Source of the DNA: Silanimonas lenta DSM 16282
GTDB taxonomy: Bacteria > Pseudomonadota > Gammaproteobacteria > Xanthomonadales > Xanthomonadaceae
Length of the DNA: 64,000 nt
Direction: 5' to 3'
Assembly: GCF_000429065.1 (NCBI RefSeq)
Contig: NZ_KE386844.1
Location: 309,173-373,172, forward strand
The notes beneath the pieces were generated by a model. The model had not been told where the DNA came from and searched no databases. It saw only the letters and a program-made list of their open reading frames with translations. Of the stretch, positions 40,019-50,289 are shown piece by piece. The position numbers were made by a program, and so were the translations under genes. How positions within the stretch are numbered: the stretch's first letter is position 1; the number at the start of each line of letters is the position of its first letter.

Positions 40019-41992
40019 TCAGTGCGTTTCGCCCTGCGGCGCCACCCGTGGCAGGGTGACGGTGAAGCGTGCGCCCTTGCCCGGCTGGCTTTCCACCCGG
40101 ATGCGGCCGCCCAGGGCGCGCTCCACCAGGCTGTAGACGATGTGCAGCCCAAGGCCGCTGCCGCCCTCGCCGAGCTTGGTGGTGAAGAAGGGATCGAAGA
40201 TTCGGGTGAGATGCTCGGGGCGGATGCCCCGGCCATTGTCGGCCACGCTCAGGGCCACCTCGTCGCCCTCGAGTGCCCGGGCCTCGATGCGGATCTCGCC
40301 GGCGCAGGCATCGAGGCCGTGCAGCAGGGCATTCATCACCAGGTTGGTGAGCACCTGGCCGAGCGGTCCGGGGTAGCTGTCCATCAACAGGCCGGGGGGA
40401 ATGTCCACACAGACCTGGTGCGGGGTCTTGCGCAGCCGCGGCTGTAGGGTGCCGAGCACTTCGTCCACCACCTCAGCGAGATCGAAACGCCGGCGCTGCT
40501 CCGAGGTCTGGTCCACCGCCACCTGCTTGAAGCGGCCGATCAGCTCGGCGGCGCGGCGGGCATTGCGCACGATCAGGGCCTGTGCCTCGGCCTGCTGTTC
40601 GAGGAAGGCCTCGAGGGCCGAGCGTCGGAGTTCGCCGCGGGCGAGCTGGGCGCGCAGCTCTTCCAGGCCATCACCGAGGGTGGTGGCCACCAGCAGCACG
40701 CTGCCGAGCGGGGTATTGAGCTCGTGCGCCACCCCGGCCACCAGCGAACCCAGCGAGGCCAGGCGCTCGCTGCGCACCAGTTCGGCCTGGGTGAGCCGCA
40801 GCTGCCCGATCGCCGTCGAGAGCTCGGCATTCGACTGTGCGAGGTCGCGGGTGCGTTCCGCCACCCGGCGCTCCAGCTCCTCGTTCATGCGCTGCAGGGC
40901 CTCGGCAGCGGCCTTGCGCTCGGTGATGTCGAACAGGCTGGCGAGCAGCATCGGCGCCTCGTCCGGGCCGAAGCGGGCGAGGTGCACCTCGGCGTCGAAC
41001 TCGCTGCCATCGGGGCGCCGGTGCCGCCACTCGTAGACCTGCGGCTCGCCGCGCAGCGCCGCTTCCAGATAGGGCTTGATGGCCTCCTCGGAGGGCGTGC
41101 CGTCGTACTGCAGCGGGGTCGAGACACTGGCCACCCCGGTGCCCAGGGTGGCCTCGCGCGAGGGGAAGCCGTACACCGCCACCGCGGCGTCGTTGCAGTC
41201 CACGGCATGGCCGAGCCGCGGGTCGATCAGCACCACCGGCAGCGGCAGGCGCTTGAACAGCAGGTCGTTGTACTCGGCCTGCAGGCGCAGGCTGCGGGTC
41301 TGCGCCTCGAGCCGCTCCAGCATGTGGTTGAAGGCGCTGGCGAGCTGGCCGATCTCGTCGCGCCCCTCCACCGGGGCGCGCAGGCCTTCCGCGCCGGTGC
41401 CGTCGATCGACTCGACCACCGCGCCGAGCCGGCGGATCGGCCCGGAGATCAGGCGTTCCAGCAGCAGGCCGAGCAGTACGGCGAGCAGCGCGCCCACGCC
41501 GCCGGTGAGCGCCCAGGTGCGCAGCTGGGCGCGCAGCCGCTCGCGCAGCGGCTCCGTGGTCGAGACCAGCAGCAGGTGTCCGGCCGGGTCCTCGGGCTGC
41601 ACCGTCACGCTCACCCGCAGCCAGCTCTCGCCCGCGCCGACGCGGGCTTCGGCATGGCGCGCCGGGCAGGGCGGCTCGCCGGCGACATGGAAGCCGGCAA
41701 GCAGGCTGCCGCCGAGTTCGTAGAGGCAGGCGGCGGTGATGTGCGGCAGGTTGTCCAGGGCCTCGAGGTTCTCCTGGGCGAGCGCCTGGTCGCCGAAGAC
41801 CACGGCCGCGGCGCTGCGGTTGGCCACCAGCGAGGCGATGGCGGCCTGTTCGGCGGCCAGGGCGGCGCGGGCGGCGCGCTGCTCGGCGAGCAGGGCAAGG
41901 CCGCCGAAGGCGGCCATGGAGACGAAGGTGACGAAGAGGATCACGGCCAGCAGGCGGGCGCGCAGCGAGCGCCGGGCGAGCCAGCCCTTCAT
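40019..41992 (-). CDS. Sensor histidine kinase with CHASE8-like periplasmic domain, HAMP and PAS
   Basis: From ATG 41992 the kinase has 657 residues: a membrane helix (about 11-33), a periplasmic domain of about 115 residues with ANRSAAAVVFGDQALAQENL, resembling the CHASE8 domain of YfiN, a second helix, HAMP (RLISGPIRRLGAVVESIDG), PAS (near 245-370), a coiled coil, the phosphoacceptor histidine in VAGVAHELNTPLGSVLL, and an ATPase domain ([22 protein letters not shown]). It overlaps the YfiR gene by 4 nt and is last of a three-gene operon. Confidence 0.92.
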   Translation of the reverse strand: MKGWLARRSLRARLLAVILFVTFVSMAAFGGLALLAEQRAARAALAAEQAAIASLVANRSAAAVVFGDQALAQENLEALDNLPHITAACLYELGGSLLAGFHVAGEPPCPARHAEARVGAGESWLRVSVTVQPEDPAGHLLLVSTTEPLRERLRAQLRTWALTGGVGALLAVLLGLLLERLISGPIRRLGAVVESIDGTGAEGLRAPVEGRDEIGQLASAFNHMLERLEAQTRSLRLQAEYNDLLFKRLPLPVVLIDPRLGHAVDCNDAAVAVYGFPSREATLGTGVASVSTPLQYDGTPSEEAIKPYLEAALRGEPQVYEWRHRRPDGSEFDAEVHLARFGPDEAPMLLASLFDITERKAAAEALQRMNEELERRVAERTRDLAQSNAELSTAIGQLRLTQAELVRSERLASLGSLVAGVAHELNTPLGSVLLVATTLGDGLEELRAQLARGELRRSALEAFLEQQAEAQALIVRNARRAAELIGRFKQVAVDQTSEQRRRFDLAEVVDEVLGTLQPRLRKTPHQVCVDIPPGLLMDSYPGPLGQVLTNLVMNALLHGLDACAGEIRIEARALEGDEVALSVADNGRGIRPEHLTRIFDPFFTTKLGEGGSGLGLHIVYSLVERALGGRIRVESQPGKGARFTVTLPRVAPQGETH

Positions 41993-42579
41993 CCCCGCAC
42001 TCCCGGGCGGCCGTGCCGCACCTCGGCGATCTCCAGCAGCTTGGCGCTCACCCGCAGCTCGGAGCCCTGCAGGCTGGCCAGGTTGACGTGCAGCTGGATG
42101 CGCCGGCCACTGGCCACCAGGGCCATCATCCCGCCCTCGCGGGCGAAGCGGCCTTCGCTCGCCACCGTGAGCAGGCGGGCATCGAGGGCGGGGCCGCCGG
42201 CGGCCCGCCAGGCCGGCTGGGCATCGGGGGCGATGTAGGCGATCTGGCAGCCGGCGAGGCCTGCCGGGCTGCCCGTGCGCCGCACCTGGATCGGCCGCCC
42301 GCCTGCCCGCCGCTCTTCGAGCGCATCGAGGTGCCGGCCGAAAGGATCGCTGCCGAGCACGCAGATGCGGAACGGGCTGTCGGGCGATTCGAAGGCCGCG
42401 TCGGGCCACTGCACGAAGCGGGTGAAGTGGAACAGGAAGGCGGCGCGCAGGGCGTACTCGTCCACCGCGCCCGTCTCGGCCCGTGAAGGCGGCGGGCCCA
42501 GCGCGGCCAGCAGCGCCAGCAGCAGGCCGGCAAGGCCGGCGGCCGGGCGGTGGTGGCGCTGGCCCGGGGCCGTGCTCAT
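41989..42579 (-). CDS. YfiR family periplasmic protein (DUF4154)
   Basis: From ATG 42579 the protein has 196 residues: a signal peptide (LAGLLLALLAALGPPPSRAE) and the YfiR/HmsC fold (LRAAFLFHFTRFVQWPDAAF, FRICVLGSDPFGRHLDAL, GCQIAYIAP, MMALVASGRRIQLHVNLASL). In Pseudomonas YfiR holds the cyclase YfiN inactive from the periplasm. Two cysteines (in RICVLG and GCQIAY) could form a redox-sensitive disulfide. It overlaps the EAL regulator gene by 4 nt and the kinase gene by 4 nt. Confidence 0.9.
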   Translation of the reverse strand: MSTAPGQRHHRPAAGLAGLLLALLAALGPPPSRAETGAVDEYALRAAFLFHFTRFVQWPDAAFESPDSPFRICVLGSDPFGRHLDALEERRAGGRPIQVRRTGSPAGLAGCQIAYIAPDAQPAWRAAGGPALDARLLTVASEGRFAREGGMMALVASGRRIQLHVNLASLQGSELRVSAKLLEIAEVRHGRPGVRG

Positions 42580-44804
42580 GTCTGCTGGCCGGCCAGCCAG
42601 CCCGGCAAAGCGTCCACCGCCAGCGGCGGCGAGAACAGGTAGCCCTGCAGCTCGTGGCAGCCGAGCGCCACCAGCCGCTGGCGCTGGGCTTCCGTCTCCA
42701 CGCCCTCGGCGATCACCCGGAGGCCCAGGGTGCGGCCAAGCTCGATGATCATCTCGGCAATGCCGCTGCTGCCCTGTTCCGCCTCCAGGCCCAGGACGAA
42801 GCTGCGGTCGATCTTCAGCCGGTCCGGCGCCAGCTTCTCGAGGCTGGAGAGCGAGGAATAGCCGGTGCCGAAGTCGTCGATCGCCACGCCCACGCCCAGC
42901 CGCTTCAGGGCCGCCAGCCGGGGCAGCACGATGTCCGGCGACTGCATGGCCACGGATTCGGTGATCTCGATCTCCAGCCGCTGCGGCGGCAGGCCGCCCT
43001 CGGCCAGGGCCTCCTCCACCAGCCGCTCGAAGCCCGGCACCAGGAGCTGGCTCATCGAGACGTTCACCGCCATCCGCAGCCGGTGTCCGGCCTCGCCCAG
43101 CACCACCGCGCGGTGGATGGCGAGCCGCAGGGCCCAGGCCCCGAGGTCCTTGATCAGGCCGGACTGCTCGGCCAGCGGGATGAAGCGGTCGGGCGGCACC
43201 AGCCGGCCATCGTCGGCGCGCCAGCGCATCAGTGCTTCTAAGCCCACGGTGCGGCCGCTCGCCGCCTCCACCTGCGGCTGGTAGACGAGGAACAGGCGCT
43301 GCTGGTCGAAGGCGGCGCGCAGGCCGTGCAGCAGCCGGGTGCGTTCCTTGATCTCGGTGGCCACCTCGTGCGAGTAGAAGGCCACCGAGCGGTGGCCGGC
43401 CTGCTTGGCGCGCTTCAGCGCCGAATAGCCCATCTTGATGAGCTCGCCGCCGCTGCCGCATTCGGGCGTCAGTTCCACGCCGCCGAAGGAAGCCGAGAGC
43501 GCGATCTGCAGCTCATCGACCTCGAAGGGCTCGTCGAGCCGCCGCGCCCAGTCGGCCGGCACCAGGCGGTCCTGTGGGCCGAAGGCGGCGAAGGTGTCGT
43601 TGGCCACCCGCGCCACCCGCACGCTGGAATCGGCCTGCGCCATCAGGCGCTGGGCCACGCCGCGCAGCAGGGCATCGCCGATGCGGTCGCCGAAGGTCTC
43701 GTTGATCTCGGAGAACTGGTCGATGTCGATCAGCAGCAGGCGCTGCGGTCCATCCGGGGGCACGCGCAGGGCGCCGTCGATGGTCTCGGCCAGCGCCGAG
43801 CGGTTCGGCAGCCGGGTGAGTCCGTCGACATAGGCGGCGTCGCGCAGGCGCTCCACCAGGCGCACGCCGTCGGCGGCCACCGCGGTGTTCTGCACGAACA
43901 GGTCGAACACCTCCGGCGCGTGGCGGGCGGTGGCGCAGGCCGCGCCGAGGAAGGCCACGGCATCGGCGCCGGTGCGCGAGGGCAGGTACATCGCCAGGCC
44001 GCACTCGCCCTGCACCGTGCGCCGGGTACTGAAGGCGAGCTCGATCACCCGCACCTCCGGGCAGGGGCCGATCGCATCCAGCCGCCGCCAGGACCAGTCG
44101 GCGTAGCGGCCGAGCGCGGCCACCACCCGGCGGCGGTGGTCCTCGGCGTCCTGGGCGCGCCTGCCGTCGCTCACGAAGGCGGCATCGGCCGCCGCCCCGA
44201 ACAGCCCGGCCAGGCGTTCCAGCAGGCCGACGGCGAAGGCCGGCATGGTATTGGCCGAGAGCAGCTCGGTCTGGGCGCGCAGCAGGTACTCGAGATCGTG
44301 GCGGGTGGATTCGACCGCGGCGAGGGTCTGGTAGCCGCGCAGCGCCGAGGTCAGCACGGTGTACAGCCGGGTGCGGGTGAGCTCGCTCTTGATGCGGTAG
44401 TCGTTGATGTCGTAGTCGCGGATCGCCTGCATCTCCGGCGCGTAGCCGGGCTGGCCGGTGCGCAGGATGATGCGGGGCTTCTTCAGGCCGAGCTCGTTGC
44501 GGATGCAGGCCACCAGCTCGAGGCCGGCCGCCTCCGATTCCATCACCACGTCGAGCAGGATCACCGCCACCTCGGGCCGGGACTGCAGCAGGGCGCGGGC
44601 CTCCCGCGCCGAGGCGGCATGCACGAACTCCAGCGGCCGGCCGAGGATTTCCACGCCGCGCATCGCCATGCAGGTGGCGGCAAAGACATCGGGCTCGTCA
44701 TCGACCACCAGGATGGTCCATGGCGGACAGCCCCGACCGGCGGCGGCCGCCTCGCTGGCGAACACCAGGCTGTCTTCGGCGGCATCGGGCCGGTCTTGGC
44801 TCAT
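42576..44804 (-). CDS. Response regulator: receiver, DUF3369, degenerate GGDEF, EAL phosphodiesterase
   Basis: From ATG 44804 the protein has 742 residues. A receiver (WTILVVDDEPDV, aspartate in VAVILLDVVMESE) is followed by a DUF3369-type region, a GGDEF domain whose active site is ANDTF (inactive), and an EAL domain with all key residues: GLEALMRW, VNVS, EIEITES, AIDDFGTGYSS, RLKIDRSFV and VIAEGVETE. It should degrade c-di-GMP under control of phosphorylation. It heads the operon with YfiR and the CHASE8 kinase; all junctions are ATGA. Confidence 0.92.
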   Translation of the reverse strand: MSQDRPDAAEDSLVFASEAAAAGRGCPPWTILVVDDEPDVFAATCMAMRGVEILGRPLEFVHAASAREARALLQSRPEVAVILLDVVMESEAAGLELVACIRNELGLKKPRIILRTGQPGYAPEMQAIRDYDINDYRIKSELTRTRLYTVLTSALRGYQTLAAVESTRHDLEYLLRAQTELLSANTMPAFAVGLLERLAGLFGAAADAAFVSDGRRAQDAEDHRRRVVAALGRYADWSWRRLDAIGPCPEVRVIELAFSTRRTVQGECGLAMYLPSRTGADAVAFLGAACATARHAPEVFDLFVQNTAVAADGVRLVERLRDAAYVDGLTRLPNRSALAETIDGALRVPPDGPQRLLLIDIDQFSEINETFGDRIGDALLRGVAQRLMAQADSSVRVARVANDTFAAFGPQDRLVPADWARRLDEPFEVDELQIALSASFGGVELTPECGSGGELIKMGYSALKRAKQAGHRSVAFYSHEVATEIKERTRLLHGLRAAFDQQRLFLVYQPQVEAASGRTVGLEALMRWRADDGRLVPPDRFIPLAEQSGLIKDLGAWALRLAIHRAVVLGEAGHRLRMAVNVSMSQLLVPGFERLVEEALAEGGLPPQRLEIEITESVAMQSPDIVLPRLAALKRLGVGVAIDDFGTGYSSLSSLEKLAPDRLKIDRSFVLGLEAEQGSSGIAEMIIELGRTLGLRVIAEGVETEAQRQRLVALGCHELQGYLFSPPLAVDALPGWLAGQQT

Positions 44805-44889
44805 CCCTTCCCCCGGGCGGCCACGGGAAGGGCTCCCGTTCCGGCCTAGCATAGCCAGCCCCGGCGCGGCCGGCGCAAGCCGCGCCGGC

Positions 44890-45981
44890 TCAGGCCGCGC
44901 GTTGCATCCGCGCCGCCAGTTCCCGCCAGTCGGGCAGGTGTGCGGCCATGCCGCAGCGTTCCAGCCAGCCCTCGTCCACCCGGCGGTCGAAGGCCAGCGC
45001 GGTGGCCACGTGCACCGCGCCGACGATGCCGAAGCCCGGGCCGGCGAAGCGCGGGCTGCGCTGCCAGGCCACCGCCTGCTGGAGGATGCCGGGCAGCTGC
45101 CACAGCCCCAGCAGGTAGGCCGCCGCCTCGTCCTGGATCGGCGGGGCGCTCGGCAGGGGCGGCACGCCGTCGTCGTCGAGCTCGGGCAGAAGCTCGCCGA
45201 TGCCGGCGAGCAGGGCCGCCGTGCCGGCGATGTCCGGGTCGCTGCCCGGGCCGATCAGCCGCGGTGCCAGCCAGGCGGCCAGCAGGCTGCGGCGGCGGGC
45301 CTCCTCGGCACGGGCCGCAGGCAGGCCCGCGGCCGGGGCGTAGAGCTCGGCGGCCAGCACCAGCTGGCGGATGGCCTTGAGGCCGAGCCGGGTCACCGCC
45401 ACCGGCAGGCTGGCGATCTGCCGGCCGGCGCCGTACAGCGCCGAGTTGGCGATCTGCAGCACCCGCCCGGCCAGCACCGGGTCCTCGCCGATCTTCGCGG
45501 CGATCGCACCGAGCTCGACGTTCGGATCCTCGAGGGCGCGGCTGATCGCGAGGTAGAGCCGCGGCACGCCGGGCAGCACGGTGAGCGCGGCCACCTTCGC
45601 CCGCAGCGCCGGACGGTCGAGGCTGCGGGCGAGATCGGCATAGGCGAGCAGGGTCTCGGCCACCACCTCCACGGGCTCGCTGGCGGCCACCAGGCCGTGG
45701 CAGAGCCCGAGCAGGGCCGGCAGCACGCGTTCGCCGGGCTCTTCGCAGAGCAGCACCCGGGCGGTCTGCGGCGCGGTGTAGAGCAGGTGGCGCAGCAGCG
45801 CCTCGGCCCCGGGCAGGGCGAGATCCACCACCACCACATCGGCCGCCGCCTCGCCCAGCACCTGGCGCGATTCCTCGTTCCGGGCATAGGCCAGCACCTG
45901 CCAGTCGTAGCCCCGGGCGAGCAGGGCATCGGCCACGGCGCCGGGACGGTTGGGATCGGGAGTGGCGAAGAAGACACGCAT
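44890..45981 (-). CDS. HDOD domain protein with receiver-like N-terminus
   Basis: The 363-residue protein has an N-terminal receiver-like fold (VFFATPDPN, VVVVDLALPGAEA), a helical linker, and an HDOD domain (VAALTVLPGVPRLYLAISRA, ILQIANSALYGAGRQIASLP, VAVTRLGLKAIRQLVLAAEL). HDOD domains resemble HD hydrolases but lack the catalytic histidine-aspartate pair and act in signalling. The receiver lacks the usual acidic pair before the phosphoacceptor, so control may not be by phosphorylation. It is divergent from a second HDOD gene; an inverted repeat lies just before its ATG. Confidence 0.88.
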   Translation of the reverse strand: MRVFFATPDPNRPGAVADALLARGYDWQVLAYARNEESRQVLGEAAADVVVVDLALPGAEALLRHLLYTAPQTARVLLCEEPGERVLPALLGLCHGLVAASEPVEVVAETLLAYADLARSLDRPALRAKVAALTVLPGVPRLYLAISRALEDPNVELGAIAAKIGEDPVLAGRVLQIANSALYGAGRQIASLPVAVTRLGLKAIRQLVLAAELYAPAAGLPAARAEEARRRSLLAAWLAPRLIGPGSDPDIAGTAALLAGIGELLPELDDDGVPPLPSAPPIQDEAAAYLLGLWQLPGILQQAVAWQRSPRFAGPGFGIVGAVHVATALAFDRRVDEGWLERCGMAAHLPDWRELAARMQRAA

Positions 45982-45989
45982 GGCGGGCA

Positions 45990-46013
45990 GGATTTGCGGC
46001 GTTTGACAAATCC
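45990..46013. repeat. Inverted repeat just upstream of HDOD gene start
   Basis: GGATTTG and CAAATCC are perfect 7-bp arms around a 10-base spacer. The repeat ends 8 nt before the ATG of the HDOD gene at 45981 and lies in the 168-bp gap between the two divergent HDOD genes. It is AT-rich for this genome. It could be an operator or, in the mRNA, a hairpin covering the ribosome-binding site. Confidence 0.55.
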
Positions 46014-46149
46014 TAGCGGCTGCGTGGCGCGAATCTCCGCCCTGCGTCACGCCCTGCCGCGAGGGCCCGTGCGCTGGATCACGCTTCGCGCCGCGAAGCC
46101 GTGCCGGGCGCACGGGGGCCCCTGCTAGAGTTCCCCCACATTCCCCCAG

Positions 46150-47292
46150 GTGCCTGGCGTGAGCCCCCCCGAGCCTCTGGAAACCCGCGTCCCCCTGCGC
46201 CTGCTCTTCGTCGGTGTCGACACCGCCCTGGCCGCGCGCCTCGCTGCCGGCTGTGTCGGTGCCGCCACGCTGGAGGCGGTGGACAGCGCGGCCGCAGCGC
46301 TGGAGCGGGCCGCGGCCACCGCCTTCGATGCCGCCCTGGTGCAGCCGCGCCTCGCCCAGGGGTCCGGCAATGCCCTGCTCGGCGCGCTCAAGCGCGAGCA
46401 TCCGGCGGTGGTGCGCTGCCTGCTGCTCGACGATGGCCGCGACGCGCCGGCCCTGGCGGCGCTGGAGAACCTGCACCGCGTGCTGCAGCAGCCGCTCGAT
46501 CCCGCGGCCCTCGTCGAGGACCTGCAGGCCCTGCTCGCCCTGCGCCGCCGGCTGGGTCGGCCGGCGCTCGCCGAGGCCATCGGCCGCGTCGGCCGCCTGC
46601 CGCCGCCGCCCCGGCTCTCGCTGGAGCTGCTGCGCCGCACCGAGGATGGTGAGACCTCGGCCCGCGAGGTGGCCGCGCTGGTGGAGAGCGACCCGGCCCT
46701 GGCCGCCAAGGTGCTGCGCCTGTGCAACTCGGCGATGTATGCCGGCCAGCGCCGCATCGAGGACATCCACAGCGCCGTGGTGCGCCTTGGCAATCTCGCC
46801 CTGCGCCGCCTGGTGCTGGCCGGCGAGATCTTCGGCACCGGTCGGACCCGTGCCGAGGATCCGGCGCAGGAGGCCCTGCGCGAGCGCAGCCTGCGCGCCT
46901 CGCGGCTGGCCGCCCGGCTGCTGCCCGGGCCGCGCGCCGACCTCGCCGCCACCGCCGCCCTGCTGGCCGGGGTCGGCCGCCTGCTGCCCGAGGTGCGCCT
47001 GCCCTGGCTGCCGGCCGCGGCTGCGGAAGCCGACTGGCCCGGCTACGACGAGGCCGGAGCCTACCTGCTGGCGCTCTGGGGCCTGCCCGAGCCGCTGGTG
47101 GAGGCCACCGCCCGCCATGTCCATCCGGGGGCGGCCGGCGAGAGCGGGCTCGGCCTCGTCGGCGCCTGCCATCTCGCCTGGGCCCTGGCCGGCGACGTGC
47201 CGCTGGATGGCGGCTGGCTCGCGGCCCAGGGCCTGGAGGGCGAGCTCGAGGCCTGGCGCGCCCTCGCCGCCGACGCTTCCGACGCCGGCTGA
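46150..47292 (+). CDS. HDOD domain protein with degenerate receiver
   Basis: The 380-residue protein mirrors its divergent neighbour: a pseudo-receiver (LRLLFVGVDTALAARL, but LVQPRL where the aspartate should be), then an HDOD domain (GRLPPPPRLSLELLRRTEDG, KVLRLCNSAMYAGQRRIEDI, AVVRLGNLALRRLVLAGEIF). The start is uncertain between GTG 46150 and GTG 46159. A -10-like TAGAGT lies at 46126-46131. Its stop overlaps the ATG of the GGDEF-EAL-receiver gene (TGATG), so the two are likely a functional pair. Confidence 0.87.
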   Translation: MPGVSPPEPLETRVPLRLLFVGVDTALAARLAAGCVGAATLEAVDSAAAALERAAATAFDAALVQPRLAQGSGNALLGALKREHPAVVRCLLLDDGRDAPALAALENLHRVLQQPLDPAALVEDLQALLALRRRLGRPALAEAIGRVGRLPPPPRLSLELLRRTEDGETSAREVAALVESDPALAAKVLRLCNSAMYAGQRRIEDIHSAVVRLGNLALRRLVLAGEIFGTGRTRAEDPAQEALRERSLRASRLAARLLPGPRADLAATAALLAGVGRLLPEVRLPWLPAAAAEADWPGYDEAGAYLLALWGLPEPLVEATARHVHPGAAGESGLGLVGACHLAWALAGDVPLDGGWLAAQGLEGELEAWRALAADASDAG

Positions 47293-48977
47293 TGGGCGGG
47301 GCAGGGCAGGACCCGGTGACCGGGCTTTCCTGGCTGGGGGCCGGGGACCCTGGCCTGTGCGAGTGGTTCGCCGCGCGGCCGCGGGCCCTGTTCGCCGAGA
47401 TCGCGCTCGACCGCTTCGTCGGCCTGGTCGATGGCCTCGGCGAGGAAACCGCCGGCCGGGCGCTGGCCGCCGCCGCCGACCGCATCGCCGCCTTCGCCCT
47501 GCCGGCGGGCCGGGTCTGGCGCCTGCGCGGGGCCTGCCTGCTGCTCGCCACCGATGCGCCGGCGGCGCTCGAGGACCCGGAGGGCTTCGCCGCGCGCCTG
47601 CTGGAGGAACTTGCCGCACCACTCGCCGTGCCGCCCTACACCCTGCGGCTCAATGCCAGCATCGGTCTTGCCCTGGTGCCCGAGGACGCCGGCGATCTCG
47701 CCGCCGCCCTGAGCGCCGCCGACCGCGCGCTCTACGCCGCCCAGCGCTCTGGCGTGGGGCGCAGCCGCCGGCCCTCGCCCTGGAGCGCCGAGGCGCGCAG
47801 CGTGCCGGATTTCACCCGCGCCCTGGCCCGGGCCCTCGAGCACGACGAACTCGCACTCCACTACCAGCCCTTCGTCGATGCCGCCGACGGCCGCATCGCC
47901 GGCGTCGAGGCCCTGCTGCGCTGGCGCGCTCCGGACGGCTGCCTGCTCGCCCCGCCGCAGTTCCTGCCGCGGGCCGAGCAGCTCGGCCTGATGCGCGGCA
48001 TCAGCGGCTGGGTGCTCGACCGGGTGATCGCCGATGCCCGCCACTGGCGCCGTGCCGGCCTCGACGATCTCAAGATCGCGGTCAATGTCTCCACCGTGCA
48101 GCTGCTCGAGGAGGATCTCGTCGACCAGCTCGAGGTGCGGCTGGCCCGCGCCGACGTGGCCTTCGACCAGTTCGAGATCGAGCTGTCCGAGAGCACCCTG
48201 CTGCGCGACATCGAGCGCATCCGCGAGGTCCTGCGCCGGCTGCGCAGCTATGGCGTCGGCCTGACCCTCGACGATTTCGGCGTCGGCGGCGCCGGTCTGG
48301 TGCAGCTGCCGCGCTACCCGCTCTCGAAGATCAAGATCGACCGCGATTTCGTCGGCGAGGTGGCGCACGACCAGGGCCAGGCGGCGATCGCCCGCGCCAT
48401 CATCGCCATGGGCCGGCAGCTGCACCTCAAGGTGATGGCCGAGGGCGTGGAGAGCGAGGCCCAGGTGGGCTACCTGCGGCGCGCCGACTGCGACCAGCTG
48501 CAGGGTTACCTGTTCTGCGGGCCGCTGCCGCCCGCCGAGCTCGACCCGCTGCTGCACCAGCGCTACCTGCGCCCGGAGCTGTTCGCCAAGGGGCCGGCCT
48601 CGCGCACCCTGCTGCTGGTGGACGACGAGGAAAACGTGCTGCGCGCCCTGCAGCGGGTGTTCCGCCGCGAGGGTTACCGGGTGCTGGCCACCAGCCGGGT
48701 GGCCGAGGCCTTCGAGCTGCTCGCCAGCAACGAGGTGCAGGTGATCGTCAGCGACCAGCGCATGAGCGAACTTTCCGGCACCGAGTTCCTCGGCCGGGTG
48801 AAGGAGCTCTACCCGCGCACCATGCGCCTCATCCTCTCCGGCTACACCGATCTCGCCAGCGTCACCGAGGCGATCAACCGCGGCGCCATCTACCGCTACC
48901 TCACCAAGCCCTGGAACGAGGACGAGCTGCGCCACCACATCCGCGAGGCCTTCCGCACCTGGGAAGGGCTGGGCTGA
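47292..48977 (+). CDS. Degenerate GGDEF-EAL-receiver protein
   Basis: The 561-residue protein has an unusual order. A degenerate GGDEF (about 1-165, LRGACLL at the active site) precedes an EAL domain (about 175-420) and a C-terminal receiver (LLLVDDEENVLRALQR, aspartate in QVIVSDQRMSELSGTEFL). EAL core residues GVEALLRW, VNVS, ELSES, DDFG, KIKIDRDFV and MAEGVESE are kept, but loop 6 reads DDFGVGGAG instead of DDFGTGYSS, so activity may be reduced. It is translationally coupled to the HDOD gene and converges on a kinase gene. Confidence 0.9.
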   Translation: MGGAGQDPVTGLSWLGAGDPGLCEWFAARPRALFAEIALDRFVGLVDGLGEETAGRALAAAADRIAAFALPAGRVWRLRGACLLLATDAPAALEDPEGFAARLLEELAAPLAVPPYTLRLNASIGLALVPEDAGDLAAALSAADRALYAAQRSGVGRSRRPSPWSAEARSVPDFTRALARALEHDELALHYQPFVDAADGRIAGVEALLRWRAPDGCLLAPPQFLPRAEQLGLMRGISGWVLDRVIADARHWRRAGLDDLKIAVNVSTVQLLEEDLVDQLEVRLARADVAFDQFEIELSESTLLRDIERIREVLRRLRSYGVGLTLDDFGVGGAGLVQLPRYPLSKIKIDRDFVGEVAHDQGQAAIARAIIAMGRQLHLKVMAEGVESEAQVGYLRRADCDQLQGYLFCGPLPPAELDPLLHQRYLRPELFAKGPASRTLLLVDDEENVLRALQRVFRREGYRVLATSRVAEAFELLASNEVQVIVSDQRMSELSGTEFLGRVKELYPRTMRLILSGYTDLASVTEAINRGAIYRYLTKPWNEDELRHHIREAFRTWEGLG

Positions 48978-48992
48978 AGCCGGGCCCCCCGC

Positions 48993-50249
<1,257 letters not shown>

Positions 50250-50289
50250 GGCAGCACCGTCGGGACGACGGTGCGAGGCTACCCGGCTT

